Positions 1-5,153 of a stretch of DNA of 5,153 nt are shown in pieces. Within the stretch, counting starts at the first letter, position 1; each line of letters opens with the position of its first letter. The translations under genes and the position numbers were made by a program. Under the pieces are notes generated by a model. It saw only the letters and a program-made list of their open reading frames with translations, did no database searches and had not been told where the DNA came from. This DNA comes from Candidatus Heimdallarchaeota archaeon AB_125 (GTDB lineage Archaea > Asgardarchaeota > Heimdallarchaeia > Heimdallarchaeales > Heimdallarchaeaceae), in contig MEHH01000218.1 of the NCBI GenBank assembly GCA_001940755.1, positions 1 through 5,153 on the forward strand. Reading direction: 5' to 3'.

Positions 1-16
1 TTAGTTTTTTGAAACC

Positions 17-160
17 TTATGTTCCATGTTCAAAGAATTGAAGAGCGAGTTCTATAGAGATGTGATTATGAAGAAGCTTGAAACCAGTTATCTCAGCTAA
101 TTTCTTACCAATAGTCATTTTTCCTGAAGCAGGAGGACCGAAAATAATTACTAAACTCAC
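17..160 (-). CDS. N-terminal fragment of a P-loop nucleotide-kinase-like protein (early stop)
   Basis: Read from a GTG at 160-158, the minus strand encodes 47 residues. They begin with a hydrophobic beta strand and a Walker A loop, GPPASGK, at residues 8-14. Next come MTIGKKLAEITGFKLLHNH (15-33) and a helix ending FFEHGT. This matches the N-terminus of the small AAA/shikimate-kinase-like ATPases with a G-P-P-A-x-G-K-M-T-x-G signature and a following HNH; substrates for that family are poorly defined. Family members are usually far longer (well over 150 residues). Here a TAA (19-17) stops the frame, but after it the same frame continues as GFKKL up to base 2, plausibly family-like. The gene is therefore broken by a nonsense mutation, damaged by a sequence error near the edge, or simply cut off by the window. 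It is divergent from the GTPase gene, and a TATA-like box at 183-190 fits a leaderless GTG start. Start choice is supported by that spacing and by the absence of an upstream ATG. Confidence 0.6.
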   Translation of the reverse strand: MSLVIIFGPPASGKMTIGKKLAEITGFKLLHNHISIELALQFFEHGT

Positions 161-182
161 AAGAATAGTTTTTTACAGGTCG

Positions 183-190
183 TTAAATAT
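183..190 (-). promoter_or_regulatory. TATA-like box for the minus-strand kinase-like gene
   Basis: On the minus strand this reads ATATTTAA, a good archaeal TATA box. Its centre lies about 26 nt from base 160, the first base of the GTG start. That is the usual distance to the transcription start, so the mRNA would be leaderless. No ribosome binding site is visible in front of the GTG, which agrees. Confidence 0.45.
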
Positions 191-228
191 CTTTTGTAAG
201 AAATATATCAGCTACAACTTTCGGTAGA

Positions 229-236
229 TTTAAGTA
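229..236 (+). promoter_or_regulatory. TATA-like box for the GTPase gene
   Basis: TTTAAGTA lies with its centre about 26 nt upstream of base 259, the first base of the GTPase frame. No GGTG/GGAG-type ribosome binding site precedes the start. This arrangement predicts a leaderless or nearly leaderless transcript, starting at GTG 259 or just ahead of ATG 262. Confidence 0.45.
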
Positions 237-258
237 AGAAATTCATTGTATTAAGATA

Positions 259-816
259 GTGATGACAGTGCTATTTGATTATCTATTCAAGACAATAATT
301 GTCGGTTCACCAGGAGTAGGAAAAACATCCATTACATTACGATTCGCTACTGGCACCTTCAGAGAAAGATATCTACCTACAATTGGAGTAGAATTTTCTG
401 TCAAGGACATTGAAGTCCAAGGAAAACAAGTAAAACTACAAACATGGGATACTGGTAGTCATGATAGATTCTCATATGTAAGACCTCTATACTATAAAGG
501 AAGTTATGGTGTACTAGTGGTTTATGATATTGCTAGCAGAGAATCTTTTGAAAATCTTGACAAATGGTATGAGGAGGTTTATTCCAATTGTGAAGAGGTT
601 ATACCTGCAATTTTAATAGGTAACAAAGCAGATATTGAAGAAGAACGTCAAGTTAGCAAAGAAGACGCTTTAGCGTATGCTGAGAAAAAGAGAGCACACT
701 ATCAACTACATGAACTCCCATATTATGAAGTTTCTGCAAAATCTGGACAAAACATAGATAAAATCTATTATCACTTAACAGATATGATGATTGAAAAATC
801 CATTGAAGTAGAATGA
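259..816 (+). CDS. Rab/Ras-like small GTPase with a degenerate G3 motif
   Basis: This is a complete small GTPase of 185 residues (184 if the ATG at 262 is used). Visible motifs are the P-loop GSPGVGKTS (16-24), switch I YLPTIGVEF (38-46, with Thr41), the G4 motif NKAD (122-125) and the G5 motif SAK (159-161). The segments IGVEF, KLQTWDT and LYYKGS resemble Rab-family signatures. The G3 motif is odd: where Rab/Ras proteins have WDTAGQE, this has WDTGSHD (63-69). The invariant glycine is Ser67 and the catalytic glutamine is His68, so intrinsic GTP hydrolysis or switch II movement is probably altered. There is no C-terminal cysteine for prenylation and no membrane segment, so membrane attachment of the eukaryotic type is not expected. 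Rab-like GTPases of this kind are characteristic of Asgard archaea, and the host is inferred from that. The gene seems monocistronic, with its own TATA-like box and T-tracts after the stop. Its cellular role cannot be read from the sequence. Confidence 0.9.
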   Translation: MMTVLFDYLFKTIIVGSPGVGKTSITLRFATGTFRERYLPTIGVEFSVKDIEVQGKQVKLQTWDTGSHDRFSYVRPLYYKGSYGVLVVYDIASRESFENLDKWYEEVYSNCEEVIPAILIGNKADIEEERQVSKEDALAYAEKKRAHYQLHELPYYEVSAKSGQNIDKIYYHLTDMMIEKSIEVE

Positions 817-820
817 TAAA

Positions 821-882
821 TTTCTCCTTCCAAACTTCATTTTTTCATTTGAAATTATCACAGATTTAGTATATTATTTTTT
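821..882 (+). terminator. T-rich termination region after the GTPase gene
   Basis: Starting 5 nt after the stop codon is a pyrimidine-rich stretch, with runs of six T at 840-845 and 877-882. No strong hairpin is seen. U-rich tracts without hairpins are a known archaeal termination signal, so this is a plausible terminator between the GTPase and the por operon. Confidence 0.35.
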
Positions 883-899
883 GATAAAATAAAAAAGCC

Positions 900-908
900 T
901 TTAAATAA
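900..908 (+). promoter_or_regulatory. TATA-like box for the por operon
   Basis: TTTAAATAA is preceded by the purine-rich stretch AAAAAAG at 891-897, which may serve as a TFB-recognition region. It is the closest TATA consensus in the gap. It predicts a transcription start near 930 and a leader of about 100 nt before porG. A weaker alternative, TTTAATTT at 964-971, would give a leader of only about 35 nt. Confidence 0.4.
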
Positions 909-1017
909 ATGTCAACGCTTCTGTAGGTTTATGAACTCTGCTAGAAGGTTACATATCCATAACTTTAATTTACACGTATTTTCCGTCCAGCTTGAGAAGT
1001 ATTCTTCACACGTAAAA

Positions 1018-1022
1018 GGTGA
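1018..1022 (+). promoter_or_regulatory. Ribosome binding site deciding the porG start
   Basis: GGTGA matches the anti-Shine-Dalgarno core of archaeal 16S rRNA and ends 5 nt before a TTG at 1028. The alternative GTG start at 1019-1021 lies inside this motif, so it could not use it. The site therefore favours TTG 1028 as the real start of porG. Confidence 0.6.
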
Positions 1023-1027
1023 GAAAT

Positions 1028-1582
1028 TTGGCTGAAATCACTGATGTAAGAATTAATGGTAGAGGTGGACAAGGAGCTGTTACAGCTTCTAGATTGCTAG
1101 CTGAAGCTGCAATTTTAGAAGGACAATATGTACATGCTTTTCCGAATTTTGGTCCAGAAAGAGCAGGTGCTCCCGTAACATCATATGCTCGAATTTGCCC
1201 AGAACCATTTACTGAAAAAACTGAGGTTTATGAACCTCATATTGTTGTTGTAATAGATCCAACACTCTTAGATGATGTTCCTGTTACTGATGGTCTGAAA
1301 GATGGAGGAACAATAGTTGTCAACTATGATGGAGAAAAAGACTCTCTAATAAAATATTTTGAAGGCGTTCATGCTAACATCTACAAAGTTGCAGGGTCGA
1401 AAATTGCTCAAGATGAAATAGGGAGAAATGTACCTAATTTGATTATGTTGGGAGCGTTAATTAAGGTTACAAAGATCGTTGAACTTGAGAGTTTAACTAA
1501 AGTTACGCTTAATAGATTTAAAGGTGTTTTAGGTGAGAAAAATGTTGTTGCAATTGCTAAAGCGTTTGAAGAGGTGGAATAA
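1028..1582 (+). CDS. porG: Pyruvate:ferredoxin oxidoreductase, gamma subunit
   Basis: From TTG 1028 the protein has 184 residues, a normal PorG size; the in-frame GTG at 1019 would add three residues but overlaps the ribosome binding site. The N-terminus carries the family signature GRGGQGAVTASRLLAEAA, followed by the FGPERAGAPV segment, both typical of the gamma domain of 2-oxoacid:ferredoxin oxidoreductases. In characterised homologues this domain contacts coenzyme A and helps hold the complex together; it binds no iron-sulfur cluster. It would act in the cytoplasm with PorD, PorA and PorB, oxidising pyruvate with CoA to acetyl-CoA and CO2, or running in reverse for CO2 fixation. It is first in the operon, and its TAA shares one base with the ATG of porD, indicating translational coupling. 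The gene could serve another 2-oxoacid, but the alpha and beta subunits look pyruvate-type. Confidence 0.9.
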   Translation: MAEITDVRINGRGGQGAVTASRLLAEAAILEGQYVHAFPNFGPERAGAPVTSYARICPEPFTEKTEVYEPHIVVVIDPTLLDDVPVTDGLKDGGTIVVNYDGEKDSLIKYFEGVHANIYKVAGSKIAQDEIGRNVPNLIMLGALIKVTKIVELESLTKVTLNRFKGVLGEKNVVAIAKAFEEVE

Positions 1583-1899
1583 TGGCAAAAGAAGCTCCTG
1601 ATGAATTTTTAAGATGGACTAAAGAAAAATGGGGATCTTCTCAACTCCCAATAGGAGGAACAGTTCCTTACCATACAGCTTATGGTTATAAAACTGGAGA
1701 TTGGTCAGCATTCAAGGCTATAATTGATAAAGACAAATGTATCAGCTGTATGAATTGTTACTATTATTGCCCAGATTCAGCTATAATTATGGATGACGAT
1801 ATGAAAGCAGCTTGTGATATGGAGTTTTGCAAAGGATGTGGAATCTGCAGTAAGCACTGTCCTTCAGATGCAATAGAAATGAAGAGGGTCACAAGATGA
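1582..1899 (+). CDS. porD: Pyruvate:ferredoxin oxidoreductase, delta subunit (2x[4Fe-4S] ferredoxin)
   Basis: This is a 105-residue ferredoxin-like subunit. Two CxxCxxCxxxCP motifs are intact: Cys53, 56, 59, 63 and Cys83, 86, 89, 93, each followed by a P-x-x-A-I turn. Together they should ligate two [4Fe-4S] clusters, which pass electrons from the beta-subunit cluster to external ferredoxin. The segment KTGDWSAFK just before the first cluster is typical of PorD and separates it from free ferredoxins. An additional Cys78 lies outside the motifs. The start is ATG 1582, overlapping the porG stop by one base, with GAGGTGG (1571-1577) 4 nt upstream as ribosome binding site. The stop overlaps the porA start as ATGA, so all subunits are probably made in step from one mRNA. 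Confidence 0.93.
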   Translation: MAKEAPDEFLRWTKEKWGSSQLPIGGTVPYHTAYGYKTGDWSAFKAIIDKDKCISCMNCYYYCPDSAIIMDDDMKAACDMEFCKGCGICSKHCPSDAIEMKRVTR

Positions 1900-3083
1900 G
1901 TGGTGTGAGACAAGTAGTAGGTATGACTGGGGATGAAGCGGTAGCTCATGCAGTCAAACTGGTGAATCCAGATGTTGTTGCAGCCTATCCCATAACTCCA
2001 CAAACCATCATTGTTGAAAGATACAGTGATTTCGTTAATAACGGAGAAGTTGATACAAGTTTCATACCTGTAGAATCAGAACATAGTGCTATGTCTGCAT
2101 GTGTAGGTGCTTCTTTAACAGGAGCTAGAGTTTTTACTGCAACTGCTTCAGCTGGTTTAGCCTTAATGTATGAGATTCTATATGTTGCCTCAGGAATGAG
2201 GTGTCCGATAGTTCTTGCAGTTGCAAATAGAGCTTTTTCAGCACCAATAAATATACATGGTGAATGTACAGACCAACTTATTTGCAGAGATGCTTCATGG
2301 GTTTCCTTATTTGGTGAATCAGCTCAAGAAGCTTACGATGAAACAATACTTTCCTTTAAAATTGCAGAACATCCTGATGTGATGTTACCAACAATGTTTG
2401 GAATTGAAGGATTCATCGTTACTCATGCTTTAGAAAGAGTTGAAACATTAAGTAAACAACAAGTTGAGGATTTTATTCCTGCTTCAAGAATAGCAAGAGA
2501 TCGATTTAGTCCTGATGAACATAAAACCTTTGGATCTTTAGTTCTCCAAGATTACTACATGGAGATAAAAAGACAACAAGAAGAAGCAATGCAAAATGCT
2601 TACAAAGTTACAAAAGATGTTATGCAAGAATTTTCAGATCTCTCAGGAAGAAGAATGGAAGTAATCGAGAAGTATCAATTGGAAGATGCAGAACATGCTA
2701 TAGTGGCTTATGGAGCTACAGCTGGAAATGCTAAAGCTGTTGTTGATCGATTACGAGCAAAAGGTGAAAAAGTAGGAGCTCTTAAGATTAGATTGTTTAG
2801 ACCATTTCCAACATTAGATATTGCTCAAGCATTGAGTGGATTGAAAACCGCAACAATTTTGGATCGCTCTGCAACTTTCGGTTCTCCTGGAACAATAGTG
2901 CAAACAGATATTGCCTCTGGACTATATGGACGAGAAAATGTTCCCTCACTTCATGGATATATTAATGGTCTTGGTGGTAGAGTCTTAACTCTTCCGGAAA
3001 TTGAAGAGATTTTTGAAAAATCTAAGGATTACAATGATGTTGGAATGAACTCAACTACTGATTGGGTAGGATATAGGAGCTGA
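1896..3083 (+). CDS. porA: Pyruvate:ferredoxin oxidoreductase, alpha subunit
   Basis: This 395-residue protein matches the usual PorA size of roughly 390-400. The N-terminal pyrimidine-binding domain carries AAYPITPQT (29-37), where the Thr corresponds to the substrate-contacting Thr of the family. It also has VESEHSAMSA (59-68), with a Glu expected to activate the thiamine ring, and GARVFTATASAGLALMYE (76-93). NRAFSAPINI (111-120) contains the Arg thought to contact the pyruvate carboxylate. The next loop, HGECTDQLICRD (121-132), replaces the commoner D-H-S-D-type sequence, though Asp126 and the R-D pair remain. The C-terminal third contains IVAYGATAGNAKAVVDRLRA and the RLFRPFP motif of the transketolase C-like domain. 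The start ATG overlaps the porD stop by 4 nt, and a GAGGG-like sequence lies about 8 nt upstream. Pyruvate specificity is inferred from the sequence style and from PorB; related ketoacid enzymes cannot be wholly excluded. Confidence 0.92.
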   Translation: MSGVRQVVGMTGDEAVAHAVKLVNPDVVAAYPITPQTIIVERYSDFVNNGEVDTSFIPVESEHSAMSACVGASLTGARVFTATASAGLALMYEILYVASGMRCPIVLAVANRAFSAPINIHGECTDQLICRDASWVSLFGESAQEAYDETILSFKIAEHPDVMLPTMFGIEGFIVTHALERVETLSKQQVEDFIPASRIARDRFSPDEHKTFGSLVLQDYYMEIKRQQEEAMQNAYKVTKDVMQEFSDLSGRRMEVIEKYQLEDAEHAIVAYGATAGNAKAVVDRLRAKGEKVGALKIRLFRPFPTLDIAQALSGLKTATILDRSATFGSPGTIVQTDIASGLYGRENVPSLHGYINGLGGRVLTLPEIEEIFEKSKDYNDVGMNSTTDWVGYRS

Positions 3084-3090
3084 TTGAAAA

Positions 3091-5153
3091 ATGGAAATAG
3101 AATTACCTCATATATCTGTAAAAGATCTACAAGAATGGTCAAAGCTTGGTGAAGTATTTACATCCGGACATAGATTATGTGCAGGATGTGGTGCTGGATC
3201 AATGGCAAGACAAGTAACACTAGCTACTAAAGCTTTGGGTGATCCTTACATGTTTGTTAATGCAACAGGATGTCTAGAAGTAGCTTCAACTATTTACCCC
3301 TACACAGCTTGGGATGCTCCTTGGTTACATAATGCTTTTGAGAATGCTGCTGCGACAGCTTCAGGAGCCATAGAAGCCATGAAATCAATGCAAAGAAGAG
3401 GCTTAATGAAAGAAAGAAATGTCAATATGATAGTATTTGGAGGAGATGGTGGAACATTTGATATTGGACTTCAGAGTCTTTCAGGTGCTATCGAACGTGG
3501 GCATGATTTCCTATACGTCTGTTATAATAATGGAGCTTATATGAATTGTTTGAGTTTAGATTCTCATGTACTAACAAAAGATGGTTTAAAACGTGTTACA
3601 GATGTTAAACTAGGTGAACTTGTATATGCAATGAACCAAAAAACAGGGGATCTAGTACTAAAAGAATGCAGTGGAATCTTTGACAATGGAATTAAAGAAG
3701 TATTTGAACTTGTGACTGCTCATCATAGTATAAAAGCAACCAAGAACCATCCATTTCTTACAGTTCAAAGGAGCAAAATAAGAGAAGATAACAAACTTAT
3801 TTGGAAAACTCTCGAAAAACTGGATGTTGGAGATGAGATAGTTACCCTTAGAAAATCAGAAGAAGGTAAGAGTTTCAAATTTGGTGAGATTCCTCTATCA
3901 AAATTGGGAGACTATAAGGTCAATAAAATAAATGAAGCAAAGATACCAATAAGAAGCTCTCCAGAACTTATGGAATTCCTAGGACTTTTCATAGGTGATG
4001 GATGGGTCAGAACTCACAAAGCTGAGGTTGGATTCTCTATACCAAAAGAAACAGAAGGAAGAAATAGACTGATTGAATTATCAAAGAATCTTTTTGGAAT
4101 AACTCCATCTGAAAGTGGAAAAACAGATATTTATCTCTTTTCTGTAAATTTAGCTAAATTTATTGACTCATTGGAAATAGGAAGAGGAGCTAAAAATAAG
4201 AAAATCCCTTCTTGGATGTTTACCATCACACATGAAGAAAAAGAAAGTCTTGTTAAGGGTCTAATGTTATCTGATGGATATGCATTTGGAAAAAGCAATA
4301 GATATGTTTCAGCAAGCTTTGAGCTCCTCAAAACTCTGAGATTGCTTCTACAAACTATTGATTATAGAGTTGGAAAAATTCATACACAAACGAAGAAAAA
4401 GGGAACTTTTGTTGTATATAGGAAACTACTAGAAGACAGTACTTATGGATATATTTGTTTCAGCAAAAGAACTAAACCAAATTTAGAGAAATATCTATCT
4501 CAGGTAAAACAGAGAGATTTCTTAGCAGATAATCCTCGCTTTAGAACAGAGAAAATAATCTCTATTGATTTTGTGAAAGAAGAACCAACAATCGATCTTA
4601 GAGTGGAAGACGAACATAATTTCATAGCAGATGGCATAGTTGTTCATAATACTGGAATTCAGCGTTCTGGTGGAACCCCACAAGGAGCTGCTACAACAAC
4701 TAGTCCTCCTGGATCAGTTATTCCAGGAAAGATTAGATGGCAAAAACCTCTGGCTGAAATAATGGCTTCGCATGACATACCAACATTTACAGCAAGTCCT
4801 GCATATCCAAGAGATCTTATGGCTAAAGTTCAAGCAGGTTTGAAACATGATGGACCAGCTTTCATGTTAGTGGATTCTCCATGTAATTTAGGTCAAAGGT
4901 ATGCCCCAGATCAGTCAATGGAATTAGCGAAACTAGCAGTAAAAACTTGTTTCTTTCCTCTATTTTATACCTATAAGGATGATTGGGTTTTAACAGGAAT
5001 TTCCTCACGATTAGCTAAAAATCCAGATAGAAAATTTCTAAGTGACATTATCAATGGACCGATTGATTGTGATAAACTTGACTATCTTGCTCGCGATGCT
5101 AAGTTCGCAGGCCCTGTTATTGTATATGATATTGACCGTTATTTGTTTACTGT
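3091..5153 (+). CDS. porB: Pyruvate:ferredoxin oxidoreductase, beta subunit, intein-interrupted; runs off window
   Basis: The frame opens at ATG 3091, 7 nt after porA, and stays open to the window end (687 codons). Residues 1-152 are the PorB N-extein, bases 3547-4650 an intein, and 4651 onward the C-extein. In the host protein, HRLCAGCG gives Cys30 and Cys33, ATGC gives Cys61, and DSPCNLG gives Cys230 (spliced numbering); these are the four expected ligands of the [4Fe-4S] cluster. GDGGTFDIGLQ (118-128) and YNNGAYMN (145-152) form the Mg2+/thiamine diphosphate motif, continuing after splicing as TGIQRSGGTP. NATGCLEV and YPYTAW are typical of pyruvate enzymes. Activity requires intein removal, because the active-site loop is split. 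GGAG (3076-3079) may serve as ribosome binding site, though 11 nt from the ATG is long. The last ~45 residues do not resemble the PorB C-terminus and look like an HD phosphohydrolase, so the true 3' end of porB may be missing. Confidence 0.9.
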   Translation, partial: MEIELPHISVKDLQEWSKLGEVFTSGHRLCAGCGAGSMARQVTLATKALGDPYMFVNATGCLEVASTIYPYTAWDAPWLHNAFENAAATASGAIEAMKSMQRRGLMKERNVNMIVFGGDGGTFDIGLQSLSGAIERGHDFLYVCYNNGAYMNCLSLDSHVLTKDGLKRVTDVKLGELVYAMNQKTGDLVLKECSGIFDNGIKEVFELVTAHHSIKATKNHPFLTVQRSKIREDNKLIWKTLEKLDVGDEIVTLRKSEEGKSFKFGEIPLSKLGDYKVNKINEAKIPIRSSPELMEFLGLFIGDGWVRTHKAEVGFSIPKETEGRNRLIELSKNLFGITPSESGKTDIYLFSVNLAKFIDSLEIGRGAKNKKIPSWMFTITHEEKESLVKGLMLSDGYAFGKSNRYVSASFELLKTLRLLLQTIDYRVGKIHTQTKKKGTFVVYRKLLEDSTYGYICFSKRTKPNLEKYLSQVKQRDFLADNPRFRTEKIISIDFVKEEPTIDLRVEDEHNFIADGIVVHNTGIQRSGGTPQGAATTTSPPGSVIPGKIRWQKPLAEIMASHDIPTFTASPAYPRDLMAKVQAGLKHDGPAFMLVDSPCNLGQRYAPDQSMELAKLAVKTCFFPLFYTYKDDWVLTGISSRLAKNPDRKFLSDIINGPIDCDKLDYLARDAKFAGPVIVYDIDRYLFT
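3547..4650 (+). mobile_element. Intein with LAGLIDADG homing endonuclease, inserted in PorB
   Basis: This is an in-frame insertion of 368 residues that splits the conserved PorB motif YMN-TGIQRS. Block A starts with nucleophile Cys1 (CLSLDSHVLTKDG). Block B contains T65-x-x-H68 followed by PF. Block F is VEDEHNFIADG (353-363). Block G ends IVVH367-N368, and the +1 extein residue is Thr. This is a class 1 splicing arrangement with every expected catalytic residue present. The middle holds two LAGLIDADG-type helices, FLGLFIGDG (144-152) and KGLMLSDG (237-244). Their acidic residues Asp151 and Asp243 are retained, and KKIPSWMF (218-225) stands where the lysine-bearing block D is expected. The endonuclease therefore looks intact and may drive homing into intein-free porB alleles. 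Size, order and spacing are those of a full-length bifunctional intein rather than a mini-intein. The splicing residues were read by eye; efficiency cannot be judged. Confidence 0.95.
5008..5153 (+). other. HD-phosphohydrolase-like segment in frame with porB (possible chimera)
   Basis: At the end of the porB frame the sequence reads IINGPIDCDKLDYLARDA, then KFAG and YDIDRYLF. This matches the conserved D-x-D-K/R-x-D-Y-x-x-R-D-x-x-x-x-G core, followed by a D-x-x-R segment, of HD-domain nucleotide phosphohydrolases (YwfO/SAMHD1-like). It does not match the PorB tail, which normally runs into a K-P-V-x-x-Y/F-L-K-x-Q-x-R-F-type segment. The join is somewhere around 4960-5045; the start given here is approximate. 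No frame change or stop marks it. Either a rearrangement fused two genes or two sequences were joined during assembly. The HD part is an internal fragment, without the H...HD metal-binding N-terminal half, so it would not be active alone. Confidence 0.5.

Larger units (their letters stand above)
817..1027 (+). other. Intergenic region ahead of porG
   Basis: No gene is seen in these roughly 210 bases. Besides the T-tracts and TATA-like boxes, the 7-mer ACACGTA occurs twice (972-978 and 1008-1014), 36 nt apart. Between the copies lies an imperfect inverted repeat, AGAA-GTA-TTCT (995-1005). These lie downstream of the main TATA candidate and just before the ribosome binding site, where a repressor or leader element could act. 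Such short repeats can also occur by chance in AT-rich DNA. Confidence 0.3.

Noticed and set aside
817..1018. A small gene, tRNA or riboswitch between the GTPase and porG
   Set aside because: There is no open frame with a credible start, no cloverleaf-like pairing or conserved T-loop sequence, and no recognisable aptamer core; only promoter- and terminator-like elements are seen.
1019..1027. GTG at 1019 as the start of porG
   Set aside because: The GTG is part of the GGTGA ribosome binding motif (1018-1022), and TTG 1028 lies at the right distance downstream. The GTG start remains possible only if the mRNA is read without that site.
1764..2003. Minus-strand open frame of about 79 codons across the porD/porA overlap
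   Set aside because: It lies opposite two well-supported genes, has no recognisable domain, and contains Cys/His-rich noise expected from the reverse of ferredoxin codons.
4131..4331. Minus-strand open frame of about 66 codons within the intein
   Set aside because: It lies opposite the endonuclease region of the intein, has no recognisable motif, and no start signal precedes it.
3060..4988. Shared 9-mer TGATTGGGT at the end of porA (3059-3067) and in the porB tail (4980-4988), considered as a recombination site behind the chimera
   Set aside because: It is short, and the PorB-to-HD change cannot be placed precisely on it; chance is the simpler explanation.

Overview
The window looks like AT-rich archaeal DNA. 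It carries a Rab/Ras-type small GTPase, a four-subunit archaeal 2-oxoacid:ferredoxin oxidoreductase operon, archaeal TATA-like boxes, and GGTGA-type ribosome binding sites. A eukaryote-like Rab-family GTPase beside ordinary archaeal genes points to an Asgard archaeon. That is an inference from gene content, because there is no rRNA or other marker gene here.

Layout. Bases 1-160 (minus strand) hold the start of a P-loop nucleotide-kinase-like gene, cut by an in-frame stop at 17-19 close to the window edge. Bases 161-258 are a short divergent promoter region with a TATA-like box for each side. Both boxes sit where transcription would begin at the start codon (leaderless mRNAs). Bases 259-816 (plus) encode a Rab-like GTPase whose G3 motif has lost its glycine and catalytic glutamine. 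Bases 817-1027 are noncoding, with T-tracts that could end the GTPase transcript and TATA-like boxes for the next operon. Bases 1028-5153 (plus) are a tight operon porG-porD-porA-porB, with the genes overlapping by 1 nt, overlapping by 4 nt, and then separated by 7 nt.

The main discovery is in porB. Its reading frame is open from 3091 to the window end, but it is interrupted by a complete in-frame intein of 368 residues (3547-4650). The intein starts with Cys, ends in His-Asn, and is followed by Thr. It has recognisable splicing blocks A, B, F and G and a two-motif LAGLIDADG homing endonuclease. It sits directly after the conserved Asn of the YMN-TG motif in the thiamine-diphosphate active site, so pyruvate:ferredoxin oxidoreductase activity must depend on protein splicing.

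A second oddity is at the 3' end. The last ~45 codons of the porB frame no longer look like PorB. They resemble the conserved core of HD-domain phosphohydrolases. This suggests an in-frame chimera, either a true rearrangement or an assembly join.

Together PorG, PorD, PorA and PorB would form a cytoplasmic iron-sulfur/thiamine-diphosphate enzyme. It interconverts pyruvate plus CoA with acetyl-CoA plus CO2, using ferredoxin as electron carrier. The GTPase and kinase-like gene have no evident functional link to it.
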